A stretch of DNA of 64,000 nucleotides from Sulfurimonas sp. RIFOXYD12_FULL_33_39 (GCA_001829785.1 MICF01000001.1:186001-250000); one strand, 5' to 3'; positions 17,590 to 25,915 are shown, numbered from the stretch's first letter. Numbers and translations are program-made. Notes: generated from the letters alone by a model not told the origin.

Positions 17590-17620
17590 TATGAGTAAAA
17601 AATAAATTATTTTACTCATA
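17590..17620 (+). terminator. Hairpin after the RT-nitrilase operon
   Basis: TATGAGTAAAA and TTTTACTCATA form an 11-bp perfect stem around a 9-base loop. It lies between the plus-strand operon and the convergent rpoN and can serve both strands. Confidence 0.65.
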
Positions 17621-17661
17621 GCTTTAGACCTATGTTAAAAATATTAAAAAATTTACTCATT

Positions 17662-18930
17662 CTAAATCATTGCCAATTTATACAAAAACAGTCTCTCTTT
17701 AAAAGACGGAACGTCAAGTTCTTGTCGGTACTTTGCGATTGAGCGGCGAACCATTTTTATACCGAATCGCTCCTCAACTTTTTCATGTAAATCTTTATCG
17801 CTTAGAGGGCTGTTTTTATCTTCACTGCCCACTAGTCTTTGAATAAAATTTTTAATCTCTGATGTTGAAGTATCGCTAATCGCATTTGAGAAAAAGTCTT
17901 TAAATGCAAACACGCCATGTTCACACTCAAGATATTTATCACTGATTGCCCGCGATATCGTGGATTCGTTAAAACCCAGTTCATCCGCGACATCTTGAAG
18001 CCTGAGAGGTTTTAGTTCTCCTCCCATAAAAAAGGCGTACTGTTTCTCAATAAGTACTAGCCCTATATTATAAAGCGTTGCTTTTCTAAGCTCTAGTAAC
18101 TTTACAAGCTCTCTTGCTTCTTTAAATTTCTGTTTTGCGAAATTATCATATTTATCAATTTGATTGACTATCAAATCAGGATAAAAGTCATGATTAATTT
18201 TTATAGTCAAATCATTATCGTTAAACTCGATAAACATGTCGGCAAATATCTGTTTCTCCTCTTCCATGTAAGCTAGTGCAGGAGGGTTTTTAAGATGTCT
18301 TAAAATATCTTTGGCATCATGAAGTCTTGGATGATTTAAAAACTTCTCAATCTTTTCAAAATTTATAATCAGAGTACTCATTAAAATACTCAACTCATCA
18401 TCAAGCGTATAATCATTTAGCTGAAATAAAAAAGACTCTTTATAGTCAACCGCTCCGACTCCTGAAGGCTCTAAGTAGGCAAAACGCTGGCGAACCTGTT
18501 CTACTTTATATGCGTCTGTACCAACCTCTTTTGCAATCTCTTTTACGTCGCCTTCAAAATAACCCTCTTCACTGATATAGAGTATTATCTGACGGGCAAT
18601 TTTTTGTGAGATAGGCGTCGGAAAAAGCGGTGCCGTAATCTGAAAATCTAGTTTTTCGTACAACGATTCGTTTGATACGCTCATCCACTCTATTTCATCG
18701 CTAGAGGCATTTGAAACCCTATTTTGCGACTCCAGATATGCAAAGTGGCTTCTTTTGGATGAGCCTTCCGAAATCTCAAAACCTGATTTGACTTCAAGGC
18801 ACGGGTTTTCATTTGTTATTACTTGAATATGTTTTTCTAATTCGCTTAGTGAACACTGCAGCAGTGGCAACCAGGTCTGCATAGAGAGTCTTGGGAGCTG
18901 TTTTTGTTTAAAATTGTAATTTTGTTTCAT
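17662..18930 (-). CDS. rpoN: RNA polymerase sigma-54 factor RpoN
   Basis: A 422-residue sigma-54. The N-terminus has the glutamine/leucine-rich activator-interaction region (LPRLSMQTWLPLLQCSLSELEKHI), the middle is the core-binding domain, then LGFNESTISRAISDKYLE (helix-turn-helix region) and the RpoN box RRSIAKYRQ near the end. The usual RpoN box is RRTVAKYRE, so three positions differ (T to S, V to I, E to Q). It contacts the -24 promoter element, which is also unusual in this window. Its own promoter (18969-18984) is of the sigma-54-like type, suggesting autoregulation. Confidence 0.95.
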   Translation of the reverse strand: MKQNYNFKQKQLPRLSMQTWLPLLQCSLSELEKHIQVITNENPCLEVKSGFEISEGSSKRSHFAYLESQNRVSNASSDEIEWMSVSNESLYEKLDFQITAPLFPTPISQKIARQIILYISEEGYFEGDVKEIAKEVGTDAYKVEQVRQRFAYLEPSGVGAVDYKESFLFQLNDYTLDDELSILMSTLIINFEKIEKFLNHPRLHDAKDILRHLKNPPALAYMEEEKQIFADMFIEFNDNDLTIKINHDFYPDLIVNQIDKYDNFAKQKFKEARELVKLLELRKATLYNIGLVLIEKQYAFFMGGELKPLRLQDVADELGFNESTISRAISDKYLECEHGVFAFKDFFSNAISDTSTSEIKNFIQRLVGSEDKNSPLSDKDLHEKVEERFGIKMVRRSIAKYRQELDVPSFKERLFLYKLAMI

Positions 18931-18968
18931 TATAAACTTCTTAATAAATATTTCTTTCTTTAATTAAC

Positions 18969-18984
18969 TGCATATTTTGTTCTA
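18969..18984 (-). promoter_or_regulatory. Sigma-54-like promoter of rpoN
   Basis: Minus strand TAGAACA-AAAT-ATGCA, exact consensus match, 38 bp upstream of the rpoN ATG. Confidence 0.72.
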
Positions 18985-19022
18985 GATAAATTATAATTGA
19001 AAACTTAGAGGTTAGAGAGAGT

Positions 19023-19047
19023 CTCTTGCCCAAAAAAAGGACAAGAG
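19023..19047 (-). terminator. Hairpin between the 2Fe-2S ferredoxin gene and rpoN
   Basis: On the minus strand CTCTTGTCC, a seven-T loop and GGGCAAGAG form a 9-bp stem with one G-U pair, five bases past the ferredoxin stop. No T-tract follows, so termination may be partial and rpoN may be partly cotranscribed with the nifE operon. Confidence 0.5.
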
Positions 19048-19051
19048 CAAA

Positions 19052-19342
19052 TTAGTATTTTAAACGAACCAAACCGTTTGGTTGAATTACCTTCATCTGA
19101 CATGAAAGACGAGCTTTCGGGCTTGTTTCATTTAACATTTTCATGACTGCCTTTTCTTTATCGGTTACGCCGCTTAAAAACTCCATACCCGATTCTATGC
19201 TCACGATACATGTACCGCACTCTCCGTCTCGACATCCAAAAGGAAGCGCACTTCCCGATGCTTCAACCACATCTTGAATCGTCTTGCCCGGTTTTGCATT
19301 AATTGCTAAAAAGTCATTTATTATCTCTACGCGTGTCGTCAT
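19052..19342 (-). CDS. [2Fe-2S] ferredoxin, nif-associated
   Basis: A 96-residue plant/vertebrate-type ferredoxin. The cluster ligands are in GCRDGECGTCIVSI (C-x4-C-x2-C) and SCQMKV near residue 81. It probably carries electrons or serves Fe-S assembly in nitrogen fixation. It lies 90 bp downstream of nifZ; the gap has no sigma-54-like site, so it may be read through from the nifE operon or from a weak promoter. Confidence 0.88.
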   Translation of the reverse strand: MTTRVEIINDFLAINAKPGKTIQDVVEASGSALPFGCRDGECGTCIVSIESGMEFLSGVTDKEKAVMKMLNETSPKARLSCQMKVIQPNGLVRLKY

Positions 19343-19432
19343 CTTTTTTTTCCTTGTTTCTGTTTTAAATTCTTTGATTGATATATCACCGTTAATAAAG
19401 CGTTATCTGTAATGAAAATTGCTCTTTGACCA

Positions 19433-19828
19433 TTACTCTCCTTCTCTTTGAGATTTTTCTCTGTTTGCTTTTAGAGTATCACGCTGTTTTCTATGCTCTC
19501 TTAACCAGCGCAACTCCTCTTCTACCTCATCATAACCGTCAATATCACTTATAGACTCTAACTCAGCCTCACGACATCCGTAAGTCTCGCCCTCCTCTAT
19601 AAAATGAACCTCATATATGCGAATGACCTGAAGCCAATCTCCTATATATTTTACATACCCCTCAGCGCCGGGATAGACTAAGATTTCATCAGGTGCGCGA
19701 AACGGATTTGAGCCGTCGTTTTTTATAGGTTTTTTAATCCTGACTCGCTCTCCGAGCCTAAATACGGGGAGAATCTCATCTTTAGTCGAAGCTGAGATTT
19801 GATTGGCTTGTGCATGCGTGAACTCCAT
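19433..19828 (-). CDS. nifZ: NifZ family protein
   Basis: A 131-residue protein carrying the NifZ domain: FRLGERVRIKKPIKNDGSNP, a PGAEGYVKYIGDWLQ segment, IYEVHFIEEG and YGCREAELE. NifZ helps mature the P-cluster of the MoFe protein. A charged helical tail of about 30 residues follows. Its ATG is preceded by a perfect AGGAGG six bases away and lies 47 bp inside nifW, so translation is coupled to nifW. Confidence 0.85.
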   Translation of the reverse strand: MEFTHAQANQISASTKDEILPVFRLGERVRIKKPIKNDGSNPFRAPDEILVYPGAEGYVKYIGDWLQVIRIYEVHFIEEGETYGCREAELESISDIDGYDEVEEELRWLREHRKQRDTLKANREKSQREGE

Positions 19829-20159
19829 TGCTAACCTCCTCTATATCATTACATGTAGTTGATGTCGAACATGTGCTACAAGCGCTTGGTTTATCAAAAG
19901 TATCCCAAATCTCTGCGGCAGATGGCGAATACCCGTTTTCAAAGTTTTTATATACGGAGATAAGTGCAAATTTATAATAATCCAACAGCTTTTCATCAGA
20001 TTCAAACTTAGCTTGCACAGCCCTATCAAGCATCTCGCCGTATTTTTTCATAATATGAAAACGCTTTACGTAAACCAAACGCTCATCATATTCAAGGTCA
20101 AAGAAATCAAAAAACTCTTCCGTATCGCTCAATTTTTCAAACTCTTCAAGTCTGCTCAT
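19782..20159 (-). CDS. nifW: NifW nitrogenase-protective protein with Cys-rich tail
   Basis: A 125-residue protein. The first 80 residues fit NifW (FEKLSDTEEFFDFFDLEYD, VKRFHIMKKYGE, YYKFALISVYKNF), which stabilises or protects the MoFe protein. A tail follows with cysteines at 94, 97, 103 and 116 (ACSTC...TTC...HAC), not part of the NifW core; part of the tail is encoded in the overlap with nifZ. It may bind metal or simply reflect the overlap. Confidence 0.82.
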   Translation of the reverse strand: MSRLEEFEKLSDTEEFFDFFDLEYDERLVYVKRFHIMKKYGEMLDRAVQAKFESDEKLLDYYKFALISVYKNFENGYSPSAAEIWDTFDKPSACSTCSTSTTCNDIEEVSNGVHACTSQSNLSFD

Positions 20160-20169
20160 GACATATCCT

Positions 20170-20688
20170 TTAAATACCCATCTCTTTTTTTAACTGTTTT
20201 GCCCAGTTAAGAACTCTCTCGTTTGTTAAATCTTCTTGATTGATATTATCTATGGCAAGACCGCAAAATTTACCGTCTCTTTGTGCCAATGAAAATTTAT
20301 ACTCATACCCCTTCGTTGATGTATATCCATACTCTGTATCAGCGCCGAGTTTTGTAAAAACATCTTTCATTTTCGCCAATGCGCTTACAAAGTGTTCGCC
20401 GTGAGTTACTTGGTCTCCTGCTCCGAAAAATGCAACATATTTGCCTGATAAATCGGGTTTCTCATTTTCCATCTCATAAAGCGGATCTATCCAGTCTCTC
20501 TGAGGATCGCCCTGTCCCCACGTAGATGAGCCGATTAGTAAAACATCAAACTCTTCAAACTGCTCCAAATCTTCATAATCTTCTTCCATGTTAATAAGAG
20601 AGGCATCTTCAAAAAGCTCTTTAAGTTTTTCTGCCGCACCCAGAGTAACTCCGCCGCTGCTGCCTACAAAAATACCTATCTTTGCCAT
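20170..20688 (-). CDS. nifF: Flavodoxin, likely nitrogenase electron donor
   Basis: A 172-residue long-chain flavodoxin. The FMN phosphate loop is GSSGGVTLGAA, followed by LIGSSTWGQGDPQRDW and VAFFGAGDQVTHGEHF. NifF-type flavodoxins deliver low-potential electrons to NifH. Position inside the nifE operon supports that role. The symbol reflects context; sequence alone shows only a flavodoxin. Confidence 0.85.
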   Translation of the reverse strand: MAKIGIFVGSSGGVTLGAAEKLKELFEDASLINMEEDYEDLEQFEEFDVLLIGSSTWGQGDPQRDWIDPLYEMENEKPDLSGKYVAFFGAGDQVTHGEHFVSALAKMKDVFTKLGADTEYGYTSTKGYEYKFSLAQRDGKFCGLAIDNINQEDLTNERVLNWAKQLKKEMGI

Positions 20689-20696
20689 TTTTTCTC

Positions 20697-21152
20697 CTAG
20701 TTGCTATTTTTACAAGGTTTATAACACTCATAAACCTCATAAGATTTTTCAAGATATTTCTGCCCCTCTTCATAAAGCTTATCCAATGTTCTGTATCCGA
20801 AACGGTGTGCATCTTTGAAATATTTGTCAACCAAAACTACTCTGTCGGCTATAACGATACAACGACCGAATCCCTCATGACTCATCTCCATAACAACATT
20901 GCACATAACTCCTGTTTTACGTTCAAACTGAAGTGCAACCGCCTTAAATAGCATCTTAATCTCGCTTATGAGCATCTCATCGATATCTGCTATGATTGGT
21001 ATCTTTTTTAAATCCTCTTTTGTTTTGACAAACTTTTTTACAAGAAGTTCTTCATCACTCATTTTAGACCAGTTTCCAAACTGATCAGCCGCTCTTAACT
21101 GGCGAATCAGCTCTTTTGTAAAATCATTTGACTCTGTACTTTGACTCATCAT
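20697..21152 (-). CDS. NifX-associated protein (DUF269)
   Basis: A 151-residue protein of the DUF269 family found after nifX in many nif operons. It shows RQLRAADQFGNWSKMSDEELL, a helical middle, and GFGRCIVIADRVVLVDKYFKDAHRFGYRTLDKL, the conserved end. Its biochemical role is not established; it is thought to help FeMo-co synthesis or insertion. It lies between nifX and the flavodoxin with short spacers. Confidence 0.85.
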   Translation of the reverse strand: MMSQSTESNDFTKELIRQLRAADQFGNWSKMSDEELLVKKFVKTKEDLKKIPIIADIDEMLISEIKMLFKAVALQFERKTGVMCNVVMEMSHEGFGRCIVIADRVVLVDKYFKDAHRFGYRTLDKLYEEGQKYLEKSYEVYECYKPCKNSN

Positions 21153-21161
21153 TTTTTCCTT

Positions 21162-21614
21162 TTATTTTGCCCATCTTGCTAATCGTATATCTTGGCTGTT
21201 TTGTACATGTATTATTTTTTTTATCCACGGCGGAGGGTTGGCGTTAATCATAAATACCAGCTCTTTTAAAACATCCTCTATCTTTCTCTCTTGCTCATCT
21301 TTCATGGGATGCATACCGCTTCTGATTACTTTTGCCGCCGCCGTAGGGCCTATTGATTCGCAGTACATGATATTAACTCCATCAAGTGCTTTTATTTTAA
21401 AATCCGTTTTATCATCGCCTTCTAAATCAGATGTATCGGTCTTAACTATGCCCTCTAATTCAAATCCATCTTTTGAAACTCTGTAAACACAAAACTCTTT
21501 AGCGCCCCCAAAGTGTGAATTAATCTTTTGCATGTCATTTGAAGCAAATGCGACTTTAATAGCATTTTCTATTGAACTATTGCCTTCTACCGTTATTTTT
21601 GTTGATTCACTCAT
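21162..21614 (-). CDS. nifX: NifX, NifB-co/FeMo-co carrier
   Basis: A 150-residue protein with the cofactor-binding NifX domain: KVAFASNDMQKINSHFGGAKEFCVYRVSKDGFE, KALDGVNIMYCESIGPTAAAKVIRSGMHPMK and NPPPWIKKI. NifX carries FeMo-co precursors between NifB and NifEN. It overlaps nifN by 8 bp. Paralogues lie at 42490 and, more divergent, 37774. Confidence 0.9.
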   Translation of the reverse strand: MSESTKITVEGNSSIENAIKVAFASNDMQKINSHFGGAKEFCVYRVSKDGFELEGIVKTDTSDLEGDDKTDFKIKALDGVNIMYCESIGPTAAAKVIRSGMHPMKDEQERKIEDVLKELVFMINANPPPWIKKIIHVQNSQDIRLARWAK

Positions 21615-22911
21615 GATGTTTTACCTCTCTCAATTTATTTGCTATCTCAAAAAGGAAGTATGTACTTCCCTCATACAATATGTCGTTCTTTAGCTGATTG
21701 CCCAGCTCTTCATAATTCGGAAATCCGCGGATTGCCAAAGCACTTCTCTTCTCTTGCATGTGCAATAATCGTTCTGCATGAAAATTGCTAATAACCAAAT
21801 CAGCTTTTGCAAAATAATCAGCCGCATCTTCAAGGTCTCCTACAAATACGTTATCCGCTTTTATCCTATTTAAAATCGGACTATATACCGTTGAAATAAC
21901 GGCCTTTACAGTGCCTCCTACACTCTGAAGCAGTTCACACATTCCAACGCACATGTCAGGCTCACCCGTTATGACAAAACTAGACGACCCTATCAGAAAA
22001 TGCGTATCAAGCATCGCATCTTGAAGCCTTCCTCTGTATCTTTTAATTGGCGACGGCGGCTCTTTTTGTCCTATTTTTATCAATTCGCTTACAAAATTGT
22101 CACTATTTGCCAGTCCCATAAGCGAATCAAAATGTAAATGAACTATTTTGTCATTTTTGCCAATAAGCTCCGTTGCCGCAATTTTCATAGATTCGCCTAT
22201 GCTTATTACATGTGAACTATTAGCAAGGTTTGTTATCTCCTCTATTGATATAGCTCCTGCTCCTAATTTTCCCTGCCCCTCACTCAGATATCCGTCAAGC
22301 GAAGTTGACAAGTCGGGAAGTGCCAAAACTTCAAACCCGAAACTCTCACAAAACTCTTTTACTTTTTCAACTTCTACGGGCTGCATACTTACATGCGGAA
22401 GAATTAAAAGTTTGCCTTGTTTTATATCGGTTGACTCTTTTGTATGCTGACTGATTAAGGCTTTTGTCGCAAGCGCCCAACCGCTCTCCATACCGCCCTC
22501 ATAATCGGGCGTATGAACATAACAATACGGTATCTCTACATGTACGCCGACACTCCTTATATCATCGCCTTTTGTTTCGGTAAGTCCTGTTGTGTGAAGA
22601 CCTATGAGTTCCGGTTTCATAGTTTTGTTTTTTTGGGTGATGTTTTCAATCGCCATCAATATTGAGTAGTCTCCGCCGTCAAGCACGGCAGTTATATCAC
22701 TAACGGATGTGTTATACATTGCAATAGGCTCGTTAAAATGACGAGTAAAAAAAACTTTTGTATAAGAGGCGCAGCCTTGTGAACCGTGCATTAAAGGCAA
22801 ACAATTCTTTATACCCATAAATGCAAGTGCGGCACCCATCGGCTGAGAGTGTTTTATGGGGTTTACCTGAAGCGGTTTGTGTTCATGTTTGCTTAATGGT
22901 ATCGATTTCAT
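21607..22911 (-). CDS. nifN: NifN, FeMo-co scaffold beta subunit
   Basis: A 434-residue NifN that forms the NifEN scaffold on which FeMo-co is completed. It starts with the NifK/N-like stretch LQVNPIKHSQPMGAALAFMGIKNCLPLMHGSQGCASYTKVFFTRHFNEP (ligand cysteine in GSQGCASY) and contains VISTVYSPILNRIKA. It lacks the long NifK N-terminus. Start and the nifE stop share one base. Confidence 0.92.
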   Translation of the reverse strand: MKSIPLSKHEHKPLQVNPIKHSQPMGAALAFMGIKNCLPLMHGSQGCASYTKVFFTRHFNEPIAMYNTSVSDITAVLDGGDYSILMAIENITQKNKTMKPELIGLHTTGLTETKGDDIRSVGVHVEIPYCYVHTPDYEGGMESGWALATKALISQHTKESTDIKQGKLLILPHVSMQPVEVEKVKEFCESFGFEVLALPDLSTSLDGYLSEGQGKLGAGAISIEEITNLANSSHVISIGESMKIAATELIGKNDKIVHLHFDSLMGLANSDNFVSELIKIGQKEPPSPIKRYRGRLQDAMLDTHFLIGSSSFVITGEPDMCVGMCELLQSVGGTVKAVISTVYSPILNRIKADNVFVGDLEDAADYFAKADLVISNFHAERLLHMQEKRSALAIRGFPNYEELGNQLKNDILYEGSTYFLFEIANKLREVKHHE

Positions 22912-24272
22912 TATTTAGTCTCCCAAGGAGCAGGAGTTGAGACATTTTTAAATACTGGATTTAAAAAAGCGCATCTCAAATCTTCTGCCAAATTTAAAAG
23001 TCCCTCATAACCGCCGTAGCTTACCTTTTTCTCCTGATTTACATCGATAAAGGATATCTTTTTCTTGATGGCCGTATATAGACTTCGTCCACCCGCAAGC
23101 AAAATATCGGCGCCGCGCTCATCTATGATTTTTGCTTGTTCACTTGCGGGTGCCCTCATAAGAACACCTCCTTCACCCAGATACTCTTTTGCTTTTTCAA
23201 TGTCGTCTGCGGTTGATTTACGGATGGATGTTGCAACTACCTCTATGCCCAAATCTTGCAGTCCTGAAGCTATCGACCAAGCTTTATTTCCGCCGGTATT
23301 TAAAACAGCTTTTTTACCCCTAAACATCTTTTTATAAGGCAGTAGTTTCTCTTCTAGCTTTGCTTCATGCTCTTGTATAACCTCTTTTGCTCTTTCTATG
23401 AGAGCTTTGTCACCGAGTGCATTTACTATCTCCATTATCGCAAAACCCGTATCGCGCTTGCCGTAAAATGAGACAGAGACCCAAGGAATCCCGTAACTCT
23501 CCTGCATTTTGCGACACAATGTAACGAGTGATTTAGCACACACTATAACATTGAGTTTTGCACGATGAGCGCTTCTTATACTGCCGACTCTTCCGTCGCC
23601 GCTCAGTGAGCTTAGCACTCGAATACCTATCTGCTCAAACAGAGGAAGATACTGCCACATGTCGCCCGTTACGTTGTAATCGCCTATCAAATTTATGTCG
23701 TAAGGTGTCGTAAATTCAGGCTCTTTTGTGCCTATTAGATGTTCAAGCACAGCCTCGCCCGCTAAACGTGAGCCTAAATTTTTACCCCCTACAAAACCAG
23801 CAGCATGAACGGGAACTATAGGAACTCCATGTTTTTGGCTTGAGAGTTTACATGTCATATCTATATCATCGCCGACCATTGCAGTTACACATGTAGAATA
23901 GACAAAGATTGCTTCGGGAGCATAATGTTTGAGTATGTAATCCAGTGAAGCATCAAGACGTTTATCTCCGCCGAATATTACGTCGTTTGTAGTTATGCCT
24001 GTCGTAAAACCCATAACGGTATGGTTACGCCCTTCGTATGAACTAAGAGTCTCTCTAGTCTCCCACGAAGCACCTAGACAAGTTTGCGGACCGTGAACCA
24101 AATGCACTGCATCGGCATAAGGAAAAAGCGAAATCTGCGCCCCGTCAAAGGCACATCCTCCAGCCACCATGCCCGGTTTTGGCATATCACAACCCTCACC
24201 CTTTTTTTTCTCTTTGGAGTGCGAACAAGCACTCTCGTTCATCAACTCTTTTATCTTTGCGCGACTAACCAT
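22911..24272 (-). CDS. nifE: NifE, FeMo-co scaffold alpha subunit
   Basis: A 453-residue NifE. Landmarks: ELMNESACSH near the start, CAFDGAQISLFPYADAVHLVHGPQTCLG, a VYSTCVTAMVGDDID stretch and GGRSLYTAIKK. The start is set at 24272 (AAGGAG six bases upstream; an ATG directly before it at 24275 is the alternative). A longer frame to 24311 is rejected because the promoter -12 element covers 24307-24311. First gene of the operon nifE-nifN-nifX-DUF269-flavodoxin-nifW-nifZ. Confidence 0.92.
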   Translation of the reverse strand: MVSRAKIKELMNESACSHSKEKKKGEGCDMPKPGMVAGGCAFDGAQISLFPYADAVHLVHGPQTCLGASWETRETLSSYEGRNHTVMGFTTGITTNDVIFGGDKRLDASLDYILKHYAPEAIFVYSTCVTAMVGDDIDMTCKLSSQKHGVPIVPVHAAGFVGGKNLGSRLAGEAVLEHLIGTKEPEFTTPYDINLIGDYNVTGDMWQYLPLFEQIGIRVLSSLSGDGRVGSIRSAHRAKLNVIVCAKSLVTLCRKMQESYGIPWVSVSFYGKRDTGFAIMEIVNALGDKALIERAKEVIQEHEAKLEEKLLPYKKMFRGKKAVLNTGGNKAWSIASGLQDLGIEVVATSIRKSTADDIEKAKEYLGEGGVLMRAPASEQAKIIDERGADILLAGGRSLYTAIKKKISFIDVNQEKKVSYGGYEGLLNLAEDLRCAFLNPVFKNVSTPAPWETK

Positions 24273-24306
24273 CATCCACTCCTTTGGAGTTATATGAAAC
24301 CAGTGT

Positions 24307-24322
24307 TGCAATTTCTATTCGA
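24307..24322 (-). promoter_or_regulatory. Sigma-54-like promoter of nifE
   Basis: Minus strand TCGAATA-GAAA-TTGCA, two changes from the consensus. It lies 35 bp upstream of the nifE start and 10 bp from the divergent hemerythrin promoter. Confidence 0.62.
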
Positions 24323-24332
24323 GAAGCTGTCA

Positions 24333-24348
24333 TAGCACATTATATGCA
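24333..24348 (+). promoter_or_regulatory. Sigma-54-like promoter of the hemerythrin gene
   Basis: Plus strand TAGCACA-TTAT-ATGCA, one change from the consensus and closest of all sites to the classical TGGCAC form. It ends 36 bp before the hemerythrin ATG. Confidence 0.65.
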
Positions 24349-24383
24349 ACCATAAAAATATCCTACATACAAAGAGAGTTTTT

Positions 24384-24764
24384 ATGAATAATAGTCTGCA
24401 CATCGGTATAGAGGCAATGGATGAGAAACATGATGAGTTTTTAGCACTGCTTTTACAAATACAATCCTGCTCCAGTGATGAGTTTATGCATCTTTTTGAG
24501 GAGATGATTAAACATACAAAAGAGCATTTTGCTTTTGAAGAGTCTATAATGAATGAACATAATTTTTATGCAAAAACAGAGCATTTTGAAGAACATGCAA
24601 ATCTTTTGGGCGAAATGGAATACTTTTACGACAAAGCCAAAAAAACTCCTGCCTTTGGAAAATCCTACATCAACGATTACGCATACGAAAAGTTTCAACG
24701 CCACATCATAAACATAGATTCACAGCTCGCAATGTTTCTAAAAGAGAGGAATATATCTCTTTAA
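24384..24764 (+). CDS. Bacteriohemerythrin
   Basis: A 126-residue single-domain hemerythrin with the di-iron ligand set visible: His in MDEKHDEF, HTKEHFAFEES (His and Glu), HFEEHANLL and a late His-Asp pair (HIINID). Hemerythrins bind oxygen reversibly. Divergent from nifE and with a nif-type promoter, it may buffer or deliver oxygen during nitrogen fixation; this role is inferred from context only. Confidence 0.88.
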   Translation: MNNSLHIGIEAMDEKHDEFLALLLQIQSCSSDEFMHLFEEMIKHTKEHFAFEESIMNEHNFYAKTEHFEEHANLLGEMEYFYDKAKKTPAFGKSYINDYAYEKFQRHIINIDSQLAMFLKERNISL

Positions 24765-24770
24765 TAACAT

Positions 24771-24843
24771 AGATTGCTTCGTCGTTTCACTTCTCGCTAG
24801 ACAACAACTTTTGTCATTGCGAGGAGGAACGACGAAGCAATCT
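24771..24843. repeat. 73-bp palindromic REP/MITE-like element
   Basis: Perfect 16-bp terminal inverted repeats (AGATTGCTTCGTCGTT at 24771-24786 and its complement at 24828-24843) enclose a further imperfect stem containing TCATTGCGAGGAGG. Elements of the CATTGCGAG...GCAATCT type are dispersed palindromic repeats in many bacterial genomes. Only one copy was noticed here. Confidence 0.75.
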
Positions 24844-24970
24844 AAAAAATGAAATTAGTTTTTTAGCGTACTAAATCATAAAGTAAAATAATATTTCAAA
24901 ATGCAATATTTTTAAATCAAATTTTTATTTTGTATTATAGTTGTGTAAATCTGATATTAGCAGGGTATGT

Positions 24971-25801
24971 ATGTATGATGTAGTGGTTTATAATGATGGA
25001 GAATTAGAGTTAAGAATCTCAGTTAATGAAGAGACAATTTGGCTTACTCAAAAACAACTTGCGGAGCTTTTTGATGTAACAAAACAAAATATAAGTTTAC
25101 ATGTCAACAATATTTTTAAAGAGAAGGAACTTGATAAAAATTCAACTGTCAAGTTTTACTTGATAGTTCAAAAAGAAGGAAATAGAGAGATTCAAAGGAA
25201 TGTTGAACATTATAATCTTGACATGATAATTTCTATTGGATATAGAGTCAATTCTATTACTGCAACAAAATTTAGACAATGGGCAACATCTGTACTTAAA
25301 AATTATATCCAAAACGGATATGCTATCAATACGCACAAAATTACAGAACAAAGATTAAATATTCTTGAAAATGATGTAAAGATTATCAAATCTCATATTA
25401 AAAATAATACAATAGAAATCAAATACGGAATATTTTTTAACGGACAAATATTTGATGCTTATGTACTGTTATCGGATTTAATAAAAAGTGCAAAAGTTTC
25501 AGTCATTTTAATTGACAACTATATAGATGAGTCTATATTGACTCTCTTGTCAAAAAATCAAAATGTACAATTTACTCTTTATACTCAAAACAGATCTAAA
25601 AAACTACAACTTGATATAGAAAAATACAACAAACAATACTGCAATCTTGAAGTAAAAATCACTAAAAATTTTCATGATAGATTTCTAATCTGTGATGAAA
25701 CCGTATATCATTTTGGAGCAAGTTTCAAGGATCTTGGCAACAAAGTATTTTCAGTCAATAAAATCGCTATATCGGTAAATGATTTGCTAAAAAATATATA
25801 A
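24971..25801 (+). CDS. RhuM N-terminal domain fused to a PLD-like domain
   Basis: A 276-residue protein. Residues 1-125 are RhuM/ORF6N-like (IWLTQKQLAELFDVTKQNISLHVNNIF, YNLDMIISIGYRVNS, FRQWATSVLKNYI). After a short coiled linker the C-terminal half resembles a phospholipase-D/nuclease-like domain with VSVILIDNYIDESILTLLS and NFHDRFLICDETVYHFGASFKDLG, an H-x-D-R form of the HKD motif. ATG at 24971 after AGGG is preferred to the TTG at 24941. Such fusions occur in accessory islands; defence or toxin function is conjecture. Confidence 0.8.
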   Translation: MYDVVVYNDGELELRISVNEETIWLTQKQLAELFDVTKQNISLHVNNIFKEKELDKNSTVKFYLIVQKEGNREIQRNVEHYNLDMIISIGYRVNSITATKFRQWATSVLKNYIQNGYAINTHKITEQRLNILENDVKIIKSHIKNNTIEIKYGIFFNGQIFDAYVLLSDLIKSAKVSVILIDNYIDESILTLLSKNQNVQFTLYTQNRSKKLQLDIEKYNKQYCNLEVKITKNFHDRFLICDETVYHFGASFKDLGNKVFSVNKIAISVNDLLKNI

Positions 25802-25915
25802 GATGCAAGTGGTTTCAAATATGCAGAGTATCCATGCTGAAGCCAGAAAGGGAACGAAGAAGATAGGGTTTATGTGAGTTATATTTTAAGATAGAGCTTT
25901 TATATAAAGTAAGAT

